DNA from: CAYUKK01 sp964445305
GTDB lineage: Bacteria; Acidobacteriota; Aminicenantia; Aminicenantales; UBA8522
Assembly (NCBI GenBank): GCA_964445305.1
Contig: CAYUKK010000123.1
Coordinates: forward strand, 1-7,320
DNA: 7,320 nt
Direction of reading: 5' to 3'
How positions within the stretch are numbered: position 1 is the first letter of the stretch; the number at the start of each line of letters is the position of its first letter. Under the pieces are notes generated by a model that was given only the letters and a program-made list of their open reading frames with translations, ran no database searches and was not told the origin of the DNA. Shown piece by piece: positions 1 to 5,177 of this stretch. The position numbers and the translations under genes were made by a program.

Positions 1-727
1 CCATCGTCTCCTTGCGCCAGGCGCCCACCTCGGTCAGACGCGGATATTTCTTGATTTCTATCCGCCAGCCCTGGTCTTCGGTGAGGTGCCAGTGGAAAAT
101 ATTCATCTTGTACTTGGCCATTATGTCAATGTATCTTTTGATGGACTCCTTGGGGAAAAAATGCCGGCCCACATCGAGATGGACACCTCGCCAGCTGAAC
201 CTTGGCTTATCCTCAACCTTGAGGCAGGGAAGCCTCCAGGCAATGCCTGGGGCGGGCTGACCTTTTTCCCAGGCCGGGGGAAGAAGCTGGGTCAATGTTT
301 GGAGACCGTAGAAAAGACCGGCGGGTGATAGCGCCTCGACGGTGACGCGGTCTCTCGACACGGAGAGGAGATAACCTTCCGGACCCAACCTCGTCAGGCT
401 GCCCCTTGTTCGGAGAAGGATTGTGCTCTCGGGCTGGGGTCCACGGGCCTCTTGGAGCGGCACGGCGAAGCCGGTCGCCTGACGGAGTTGAGTAGCCAGT
501 TCATCGGCTATGGCCTGGACCGCTTCTTCCTTCGATTCGAAAGCAACCCTCGTCCGGGCACTGATTTGAAAAAAGCCGGACTGAACTTCTATTCTTTCTG
601 GCTTGGGGATGATCGCCCATCCCGTCTGAGCGACATTTTTCCCGCCCGAAACGGAAATATGGGCGAGCAAAAATAGAGAAATGGAAAACAGAATGCCGAA
701 AAAAATTCGAAGAATGGAGTGGTTCAT
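1..727 (-). CDS. Secreted beta-N-acetylhexosaminidase (GH20), N-terminal part; 3' end outside window
   Basis: The reading frame runs from an ATG at 727-725 to the left edge, giving 242 residues without a stop. Residues 1-28 form a signal peptide (short charged start, then a Leu/Ile/Phe-rich core), so the enzyme is exported. Residues 39-55 (IIPKPERIEVQSGFFQI) and 117-149 match the GH20 N-terminal (GH20b-type) domain. The catalytic barrel begins near W179-R180 with WRGVHLDVGRHFFP, followed by HWHLTEDQGWRI at 212-223. In the family, the Arg of this first strand binds the non-reducing GlcNAc. The catalytic Asp-Glu pair lies further on and is outside the window, so activity cannot be judged. The family removes terminal GlcNAc or GalNAc from chitin oligomers, glycans or peptidoglycan fragments by substrate-assisted catalysis. 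The start is supported by a strong AAAAAAGGAGG four bases upstream. Transcription diverges from the aminotransferase gene. The family call is firm; the substrate is not known. Confidence 0.93.
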   Translation of the reverse strand, partial: MNHSILRIFFGILFSISLFLLAHISVSGGKNVAQTGWAIIPKPERIEVQSGFFQISARTRVAFESKEEAVQAIADELATQLRQATGFAVPLQEARGPQPESTILLRTRGSLTRLGPEGYLLSVSRDRVTVEALSPAGLFYGLQTLTQLLPPAWEKGQPAPGIAWRLPCLKVEDKPRFSWRGVHLDVGRHFFPKESIKRYIDIMAKYKMNIFHWHLTEDQGWRIEIKKYPRLTEVGAWRKETM

Positions 728-731
728 TCTG

Positions 732-742
732 CCTCCTTTTTT
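732..742 (-). promoter_or_regulatory. Shine-Dalgarno of the GH20 gene
   Basis: Read on the minus strand this is AAAAAAGGAGG followed by CAGA and the ATG. It is a near-perfect ribosome binding site with a 4-nt gap, and it fixes the start at 727. Confidence 0.8.
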
Positions 743-765
743 CAGGGTCAGCTTGGCCTTTTTCC

Positions 766-792
766 TTTATGCCAAACCCAGGATTTTGTCAA
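766..792 (-). promoter_or_regulatory. Possible sigma-70 promoter for the GH20 gene
   Basis: On the minus strand a perfect -35 box TTGACA (792-787) is followed after 15 bases by CATAAA (771-766), a 4/6 match to the -10 consensus. Transcription would start near base 759, leaving a leader of about 30 nt. The spacer is shorter than the preferred 17, so this is a tentative call. Confidence 0.4.
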
Positions 793-1069
793 TGGTCAGC
801 CTCATCCCCGATGGCTAGTGGAAACATCGGTCAGACCTGTCGTGGTTCCCCGACTTGGCGCGGGGTCGTGATTTCGAAGTCGACATGGGATTCGACTGGT
901 TTTCTCTGCCAAGCCCGAGACTTTTCGGGAGCACCTATTCCTCCGAAAGAAGGGCACTTTTCGTTGATGGGATTTTTTTGATGGCAATGGCCGGCACCTC
1001 GAGCCAGGAAAGGTCTTGATTTATGGCCGGCAATCCATAAAAATGGAGGGACTGGAGTGAGGTCAAAAC

Positions 1070-2215
1070 ATGGAAAAAGAAAAACTCTTGCTCATCCCCG
1101 GACCAAGCCCCGTCCATCCGCGGATCATCCATAGCCTGGCGCAGCCGACGGTTTCCCACGTCGGGCAGGAAATGGTTGAAGAAATGACGGGGGCACTGGC
1201 CAATCTAAAAAAAATCGTTTTCTGCGAGAGGGGGGAGGCCTTTCTCATCGCCGGAGCAGGAACTCTGGCCATGGAGATGGCGCTGTTGAACACTGTCGGA
1301 CGCGGCGATCGCGTGCTCATCCTTTCCCAAGGTTATTTTGGCCATCGCATGGCAGAAATATGTCGTAGCTTTGGCCTTGAACATGAGGTCATGGCTTGTC
1401 CCTGGGGAGAAGCTGTGCTGGCTGAAGACCTTGAGAGAGAGCTCACTTCGAAGGGTTTCCAGGTCGTTGTGGCCACCCATGTGGACACGGCCACGGGCGC
1501 CTGCGCTCCGGTGCGGGACTACGCAGAAGTCCTCCGCGGCCGGGACGTGATCTTCATTCTGGACGGCGTGTGCGCGACGGCAGGAATGGAGGAAAGGATG
1601 GAGGATTGGGGAATTGACGTCATCCTGACCGCCGCCCAGAAATGTTTCGGTGTGCCACCTGGTCTGGCCGTGCTCGTCCTTTCGGAAAAAGCCTTGGAGA
1701 AAAGAAGGTCATTACCCTCCATCCCTGCCTATTACGCCGACTTGCTCCGCTGGCTACCCATCATGAAAGACCCGACCAAGTATTTTTCTACTCCCTGCGT
1801 CAACGAAATAAGAGCTTTCTATGAAAGCACCCGCATCGTCCTCGAGGAAGGTATGGAGCAGAGGTTTCTTCGCCACAGCCGCTATGCCCGGGCTATCCGC
1901 GCCGCCCTGGAAGAGCTGGGCTTCGCGCACTACACGGACAGACGTTTTCTGGCTGACACGCTTTCCGTGGTGAAGTACCCACCGGGAGTAGAGGACAAAG
2001 CCTTCCGGTCCCGCTACTATGAAAACGGCGTTGTCGTAGCGGGCGGGCTGGCCGAGACAGCTGGCCAGGTCTTCCGGATGGGTCATATGGGCAACATCTC
2101 CTCCTCTCAGGTTTATTTTGCCCTCGAGGCCATGGAGAAGACGCTCACCGAGCTCGGGTTTGCGGTCAAGAGAGGAGCGAGTCGGGGGGTAGCCAAGGCC
2201 ATTCTGGGTGAATAA
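1070..2215 (+). CDS. Class V PLP-dependent aminotransferase (alanine/serine--glyoxylate aminotransferase-like)
   Basis: A 381-residue fold-type I enzyme, normal length for the family. Visible landmarks are the N-terminal LLLIPGPSPVHP (6-17), the cofactor phosphate loop GAGTLAME (62-69), HVDTATGA (137-144, usually H-x-E-T-S-T-G), LDGVCATAG (164-172) with D165 expected to contact the pyridine nitrogen, and TAAQKCFGVPPGLA (187-200), where K191 should form the Schiff base. FRMGHMGN (335-342) carries R336, which in this family binds the substrate carboxylate. Relatives include alanine-glyoxylate and serine-pyruvate transaminases, phosphonate aminotransferases and the small subunit of soluble hydrogenase; motifs favour the first group but do not fix the amino donor. 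It should be cytosolic. A GAGTGAGGT lies 7 nt before the ATG. It is followed 33 nt later by the DUF362 gene, probably co-transcribed. Confidence 0.9.
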   Translation: MEKEKLLLIPGPSPVHPRIIHSLAQPTVSHVGQEMVEEMTGALANLKKIVFCERGEAFLIAGAGTLAMEMALLNTVGRGDRVLILSQGYFGHRMAEICRSFGLEHEVMACPWGEAVLAEDLERELTSKGFQVVVATHVDTATGACAPVRDYAEVLRGRDVIFILDGVCATAGMEERMEDWGIDVILTAAQKCFGVPPGLAVLVLSEKALEKRRSLPSIPAYYADLLRWLPIMKDPTKYFSTPCVNEIRAFYESTRIVLEEGMEQRFLRHSRYARAIRAALEELGFAHYTDRRFLADTLSVVKYPPGVEDKAFRSRYYENGVVVAGGLAETAGQVFRMGHMGNISSSQVYFALEAMEKTLTELGFAVKRGASRGVAKAILGE

Positions 2216-2231
2216 GGGGAGGTGAGATATA

Positions 2232-2252
2232 ATGGGAGAAGAAAGGCGATGA
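2232..2252 (+). CDS. Possible six-codon leader minicistron between the aminotransferase and DUF362 genes
   Basis: Directly after the aminotransferase stop, GGGGAGGTG (2216-2224) is the best Shine-Dalgarno in the gap. It is correctly spaced for the ATG at 2232, not for the in-frame DUF362 start. That ATG opens a frame encoding M-G-E-E-R-R and ends in a TGA (2250-2252) that overlaps the DUF362 ATG (2249-2251) as ATGA. This is the usual geometry for translational coupling, in which ribosomes finishing the short frame re-initiate on the next gene. Whether it is translated is unproven; the ATG may simply be fortuitous. Confidence 0.35.
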   Translation: MGEERR

Positions 2253-3346
2253 AGAGTCGGGTCTTTTTCCTGCCGGCTGATCGCCGGGAGGGAGAAGGAG
2301 CTCTGGCCGAGAAGACGGAAAGGCTGTTTCTTGCTCTTGGACTCCACCAGAGGATAACGAAAGAGGATTTTGTGGCGATAAAAATCCATTTCGGTGAGAA
2401 AGGGAACACAGGCTTCATCAAACCAGCCTGGCTGACAGGGATGGTTCGCCAGTTACGGGCGAGGACAAACCGGGTTTTCTTCACCGACACGAACACGCTC
2501 TATATCGGAGAACGGTCCAACGCTGTCGATCATCTCCGGCTGGCCGCAAGCCACGGCTTTTCCCTTGAAAAAACAGGCGTGCCTGTCCTCATCGCTGATG
2601 GCCTGGCTGGCGAGAACGATGAGGAAATCAAGGTTGGGCTCAAGTGGGTCAAGGCGGCTAAGGTTGGCCGGGGAATTACGCAGGCCGATTTCCTGCTCTG
2701 CCTCAGCCATTTCACGGGTCATGTGCAGACAGGGATGGGAGCGGCTATCAAGAACATGGGCATGGGATGCGCCTCGCGGGCGGGCAAGCTCGAACAGCAC
2801 TCTGACGTCCGCCCCCGCATCAACCCCAAGCTCTGCCGCAATTGCAGTCTCTGTCTCGATTACTGTCCGGCCGGGGCCATCGTCCAGAAGGAAGGAAGCG
2901 CTCACATCCTGGATGAGCGGTGCATCGGATGCGGCGAGTGCCTGGTCGTCTGCAAGCTCGGGGCTGTCAAGATGCGCTGGGATTCGGATTCGGCGCGAGT
3001 TCAGGAGAAGATGGCCGAATACGCTTTCGCGGTCTGGAGCCGGTTCAAAGAGAAAGCTGGTTTCCTCAACTTCCTCCTTCAGATTACCAAGGATTGTGAC
3101 TGCATGGCCAAGGACCAGCCCGAAATTGTCGAGGACATCGGCATCCTTTCTTCAGCCGACCCTGTGGCTCTGGATAAGGCTTCTGTCGACCTCGTCGTCG
3201 GAGGCCGAAAAAAAGATGTTCTCCGCCTCGGCTATGACCTCGACTGGTCGGTCCAGCTCCGCCACGGCCAGGCCGTCGGCCTGGGCTCACTCGAGTATGA
3301 GCTGGTGCGCCTCGAAACTGAAGCCCAGGCCGGAAGCAGGCATTAA
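2249..3346 (+). CDS. DUF362 protein with two ferredoxin-type [4Fe-4S] motifs
   Basis: A 365-residue protein. The N-terminal half carries DUF362 signatures: VAIKIHFGEKGNTGFIKP (42-59), DTNTLYIGERSNAVDH (80-95), an IADG turn (115-118) and CLSHFTGHVQTGMGAAIKNMG (151-171). A 2x[4Fe-4S] module follows: C196-x2-C199-x2-C202-x3-C206-P and C225-x2-C228-x2-C231-x3-C235; the second motif ends in Lys rather than the usual Pro. The C-terminal part has KDCDC (281-285) and DIGILSSADPVALDKASVDL (296-315), which returns to DUF362. The ferredoxin module is therefore inserted within the DUF362 domain. An electron-transfer role is likely from the clusters, but the family's reaction is not established. There is no signal peptide. 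I chose the ATG at 2249, with GGGAG about 10 nt upstream, over a GTG at 2222 that would sit inside the strong Shine-Dalgarno. The stop overlaps the convergent Cys-rich gene. Confidence 0.88.
   Translation: MKSRVFFLPADRREGEGALAEKTERLFLALGLHQRITKEDFVAIKIHFGEKGNTGFIKPAWLTGMVRQLRARTNRVFFTDTNTLYIGERSNAVDHLRLAASHGFSLEKTGVPVLIADGLAGENDEEIKVGLKWVKAAKVGRGITQADFLLCLSHFTGHVQTGMGAAIKNMGMGCASRAGKLEQHSDVRPRINPKLCRNCSLCLDYCPAGAIVQKEGSAHILDERCIGCGECLVVCKLGAVKMRWDSDSARVQEKMAEYAFAVWSRFKEKAGFLNFLLQITKDCDCMAKDQPEIVEDIGILSSADPVALDKASVDLVVGGRKKDVLRLGYDLDWSVQLRHGQAVGLGSLEYELVRLETEAQAGSRH
3277..3332. repeat. 11-bp perfect inverted repeat inside the 3' end of the DUF362 gene
   Basis: CGGCCTGGGCT (3277-3287) is the exact reverse complement of AGCCCAGGCCG (3322-3332), with a 34-nt loop. 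The stem is GC-rich and lies just before the stop codon. No U-tract follows, so it is not a classical intrinsic terminator, but it could slow transcription or protect the transcript end. Confidence 0.5.
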
Positions 3347-3384
3347 TCGCAGGCGAGATAGGCAGTGCACAGGCCGCTTCCGGC
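3329..3384. terminator. Inverted repeat spanning the shared convergent stops, possible bidirectional terminator
   Basis: GCCGGAAGC (3329-3337) pairs with GCTTCCGGC (3376-3384) across a 38-nt loop that contains both stop codons of the convergent DUF362 and Cys-rich genes. Its left arm overlaps the right arm of the neighbouring 11-bp repeat, so the two stems are mutually exclusive. A compact hairpin CGGC-TGAA-GCCG (3381-3392) lies alongside. There is no T-tract on either strand. Position supports a transcription-ending role; sequence form does not prove it. Confidence 0.3.
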
Positions 3385-3732
3385 TGAAGCCGAAGTCCCG
3401 CAGCCGTCACAATCCGTCTCTCCGCTTGAAAGCTCGGGAGCTGATTCGCACGCAACAGTTATGCCGCACCAGCCGCCGCAGCATTTCGGGCAATTGCAAT
3501 CCGGGACGCTTTCAATCTGGGCCATGAGCGGCGCAATGTACATGACCCGCATGACCTTGCCGTGACAGGTGACGTATTTTGTGCCCGGCGGAAGGTAGAC
3601 GATGCCATTCGTGCAGACCTCGATGTACTTGACCGAATCCTCCGGGCTGTTCGATTCTCTTCCGACAGTGGTGTAGGCGGCGGTGAGGATGAGGACGGGG
3701 AGGAAAACAAGCAGAGCCTTAGAAAATCTCAT
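3343..3732 (-). CDS. Small exported cysteine-rich protein of unknown function
   Basis: A 129-residue protein I do not recognise. Residues 1-24 (MRFSKA, then a hydrophobic stretch ending TAAYTTVG) form a signal peptide without a lipobox, so it is probably released outside the inner membrane. The mature part holds 12 cysteines: C40, C56, C79, C81, C84, C85, C89, C95, C108, C111, C122 and C128. The core is CNCPKCCGGWC (79-89), followed by DCDGCG (108-112). Such density suggests disulfide cross-links or metal binding; the CxC, CxxC and CC spacings allow either. The start is set by AAAGGAGG 7 nt before the ATG and by the signal peptide; the frame stays open to 3885, but that extension is charged, lacks a ribosome site and would bury the signal sequence. 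It is divergent from the sigma factor gene and converges with DUF362, sharing TTAA at the stops. Coding status is likely, function unknown. Confidence 0.75.
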   Translation of the reverse strand: MRFSKALLVFLPVLILTAAYTTVGRESNSPEDSVKYIEVCTNGIVYLPPGTKYVTCHGKVMRVMYIAPLMAQIESVPDCNCPKCCGGWCGITVACESAPELSSGETDCDGCGTSASAGSGLCTAYLACD

Positions 3733-3739
3733 ACCCAAA

Positions 3740-3747
3740 CCTCCTTT
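3740..3747 (-). promoter_or_regulatory. Shine-Dalgarno of the Cys-rich protein gene
   Basis: On the minus strand AAAGGAGG is followed by 7 nt and the ATG at 3732. It is the strongest evidence for the internal start and for this gene being translated. Further upstream TACAAT (3759-3754) could be a -10 box, but no -35 box matches at the right distance. Confidence 0.8.
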
Positions 3748-3850
3748 CAAAAAATTGTAGTATTCATAAAAATAAAGACGGAGATGAGGGGGGAATTTTC
3801 TCACGGGCCGGGATTTTTTTCTGGCCACCGGAAGAGGAGCTGCTCTTGGT

Positions 3851-3879
3851 TTGACGGCTGTCGTTTTTTCTTTTATAAA
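3851..3879 (+). promoter_or_regulatory. Near-consensus sigma-70 promoter of the sigma/anti-sigma operon
   Basis: TTGACG (3851-3856) and TATAAA (3874-3879) are each 5/6 matches to consensus and are separated by exactly 17 bp, with a T-rich spacer. Transcription should begin about base 3885-3887, only a few nucleotides before the ATG at 3891. The form is that of the housekeeping sigma factor, so this operon appears not to depend on its own sigma factor at this site. Confidence 0.75.
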
Positions 3880-3890
3880 ATTCACCGTTC

Positions 3891-4427
3891 ATGAAAAATT
3901 TGAGCCGGCAGGAAGAAGAATTCGAGGACCTTCTCAAGGTTTTTTCGGAGTCCATCCGGGCTCAGGTCTTAGATAGCGGATTGATGAAGCGGGGCATCGA
4001 CCCCGAGGATATCATCCAGGAAATCAAGGCCCGTTTATGGAAAAGGCTGGCCAGTGAGAAAAAATTGGCCCATCCTCCGTCTTATATTAAGAAAGTGGTC
4101 AGCTCCGTGCTTATCGACGAAATCAGGAAGGCGAGGATGCAGGAAAAGGCCGTGCGCCGCACCATTGAGGAAAAATCCAGGCTCCTTAAATCCAGTCGTC
4201 CGAACCAACAGTCGGACGAATACATCGCCCAGGCGCTCGAGGAAGCAGTCGGCTCGCTCGTGGAATCCCGCCGCCGAGCGGTCAAGCTTTTCCTGTTCGG
4301 GCTCACCGTCGAGGAAATTTCCTCTGTCCTTCGCTGGAGTCAGGACAAAACGAGGAACCTCGTTTACCGAGGGCTTGCCGATATAAAAGAAATCCTTAGC
4401 CGAAAGGGGGTTGAATATGAAGATTGA
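3891..4427 (+). CDS. ECF-like sigma-70 family RNA polymerase sigma factor
   Basis: A 178-residue two-domain sigma factor, typical ECF size. Region 2 shows DPEDIIQEIKARLW (38-50), which contacts the beta' subunit, and YIKKVVSSVLIDEIRKARMQEK (65-86), the -10 recognition and melting part. A basic, Gln/Ser-rich linker (about 88-112) leads to region 4, with the helix-turn-helix LTVEEISSVLRWSQDKTRNLVYRGLADI (138-165, two helices around SSVLRWSQ) for -35 recognition. It would direct RNA polymerase to a dedicated set of promoters. No Shine-Dalgarno precedes the ATG, and the predicted transcription start is only about 5 nt upstream, so the mRNA is probably leaderless or nearly so. The downstream anti-sigma gene overlaps it by 11 bp, supporting a functional pair. 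The exact ECF subgroup cannot be assigned by eye. Confidence 0.9.
   Translation: MKNLSRQEEEFEDLLKVFSESIRAQVLDSGLMKRGIDPEDIIQEIKARLWKRLASEKKLAHPPSYIKKVVSSVLIDEIRKARMQEKAVRRTIEEKSRLLKSSRPNQQSDEYIAQALEEAVGSLVESRRRAVKLFLFGLTVEEISSVLRWSQDKTRNLVYRGLADIKEILSRKGVEYED
4403..4410 (+). promoter_or_regulatory. Shine-Dalgarno of the anti-sigma gene, inside the sigma gene
   Basis: AAAGGGGG lies 6 nt before the ATG at 4417 and within the last codons of the sigma gene. It favours the ATG at 4417 over an in-frame TTG at 4411 that directly abuts the G-tract. Confidence 0.65.
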
Positions 4428-5139
4428 TTTGGACAGCCTTAAATGCCTTTACCAGGCTCAAACTCAGCTCAAGCCTCCACCCGATGGCGATTGCCCCGAC
4501 CCGAAGCTATTGGTTTCCCTTCTCCGCTCCGAACTATCCCGGAAAAAAGCGGAAAAAATCATCGACCATATGCTGGCCTGCCCCAATTGCCGGGAGGAGT
4601 TCAGGTTTCTGCTTGGAGTTTTCAGGGCTGAGAAAACTCTTATTGACGAGCTTGAGGTCTGGCTCAAGGAAAAGAGTTTTTCTGTCGGGCCAGAAAAAAA
4701 GCCTTCTCGTTTTCGAGTGAAGCGGTGGCCACCCTTCCTTCGCCGTGGGCCCTGGCCTGCCGTCACCGTGGCCACGGCTGGTTTCCTGGTCGTTATTTCT
4801 GTCCTTCTTGTCCTGGTTTTTCGCCATCCCGAGAAATACCGGGCCGACTCCTCAGTCAGGGTGGAACTTCTTGAACCCGTCGACGAGAAGGTTTCTCTAT
4901 CTTCCCCCGTTTTCCTCTGGAAGAGTGTTCGCGGTGCCCATTCCTATATCCTTCAACTTTTCGACCAGAACCTGAAGCTTCTATGGAAGAGCGACCGTAT
5001 CTTCAGCACCAGCTTTATTCTTCCGGCTGAAGTCGCTCACCGTCTCTCCCCGGGCCAGGTCCATTTCTGGATGGTCGTAGCTTTTTCGGATAGTGAGGAG
5101 GTAGCTTCGTCTTTAGAGAGGTTCGTTCCGATTGAATGA
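4417..5139 (+). CDS. Zinc-finger anti-sigma factor, single-pass membrane protein
   Basis: A 240-residue protein. The cytoplasmic N-terminal domain has the anti-sigma zinc-finger pattern: C26-P-D-P-K-L-L, then H51-x3-C55-x2-C58 in DHMLACPNCREEF, which binds the partner sigma factor. A basic, Pro-rich stretch (93-112) precedes one membrane helix at about 113-135 (WPAVTVATAGFLVVISVLLVLVF). Residues 145-240 should be extracytoplasmic; SSPVFLWKSVRGAHSYILQL (162-181), a lysine-tryptophan edge near 190 and LSPGQVHFWMVVAF (210-223) resemble the beta-sandwich (fibronectin III or Ig-like) domains found after the membrane helix in many such proteins. It would hold the sigma factor inactive until a signal or proteolysis frees it. 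The start overlaps the sigma gene by 11 bp, giving translational coupling and matched amounts. It ends 11 bp from the convergent TPR-CHAT gene. The anti-sigma call is strong; the stimulus is unknown. Confidence 0.87.
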   Translation: MKIDLDSLKCLYQAQTQLKPPPDGDCPDPKLLVSLLRSELSRKKAEKIIDHMLACPNCREEFRFLLGVFRAEKTLIDELEVWLKEKSFSVGPEKKPSRFRVKRWPPFLRRGPWPAVTVATAGFLVVISVLLVLVFRHPEKYRADSSVRVELLEPVDEKVSLSSPVFLWKSVRGAHSYILQLFDQNLKLLWKSDRIFSTSFILPAEVAHRLSPGQVHFWMVVAFSDSEEVASSLERFVPIE

Positions 5140-5147
5140 ACCCGGAA

Positions 5148-5177
5148 GGCTCAACGGAAGCGGAGGGCGCTTGAGCC
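5148..5177. terminator. Inverted repeat at the anti-sigma/CHAT convergent junction
   Basis: GGCTCAA (5148-5154) pairs with TTGAGCC (5171-5177) over a 16-nt loop; an alternative hairpin AAGCG/CGCTT (5158-5162 and 5168-5172) shares part of the same sequence. The repeat includes the CHAT stop codon and starts 9 bp after the anti-sigma stop. It lacks a T-tract on either strand. It may limit read-through between convergent genes, but it also sits in coding sequence and may be chance. Confidence 0.3.

Larger units (their letters stand above)
728..1069. other. Divergent intergenic region, no gene
   Basis: This 342-bp gap separates two divergently transcribed genes. Open frames on both strands lack ribosome binding sites and recognisable protein sequence. 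Visible structure includes an imperfectly explained inverted repeat CCGATG/CATCGG (808-813 and 825-830), three copies of GGTCAG (746, 794 and 829), and a 10-bp direct repeat ATGGCCGGCA (987-996 and 1023-1032) just upstream of the aminotransferase. For the plus-strand gene, the only promoter-like elements I see are TTGATT (1016-1021) with CATAAA (1036-1041) at a poor 14-bp spacing, so I do not call a promoter there. Confidence 0.6.

Noticed and set aside
769..981. 70-codon plus-strand open frame in the 728-1069 gap
   Set aside because: No ribosome binding site, no recognisable protein features, and it lies over promoter-like sequence of the divergent gene.
2222..2248. GTG start at 2222 for the DUF362 gene
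   Set aside because: The GTG is part of the Shine-Dalgarno GGGGAGGTG itself and has no separate ribosome site; the added nine residues are not family-like.
1754..2389. 211-codon minus-strand open frame opposite the aminotransferase and DUF362 genes
   Set aside because: It is antisense to two well-supported genes across their junction, has no ribosome site, and its sequence shows no domain.
2565..3527. 320-codon plus-strand frame overlapping DUF362 and the Cys-rich gene
   Set aside because: Arg/Ser-rich composition typical of an out-of-frame reading of a GC-rich gene; it conflicts with the conserved ferredoxin cysteines of the true frame.
3733..3885. N-terminal extension of the Cys-rich protein to an upstream Met at 3885
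   Set aside because: It would bury the signal peptide, has no ribosome site, and crosses the AAAGGAGG that serves the ATG at 3732 as well as the sigma promoter.
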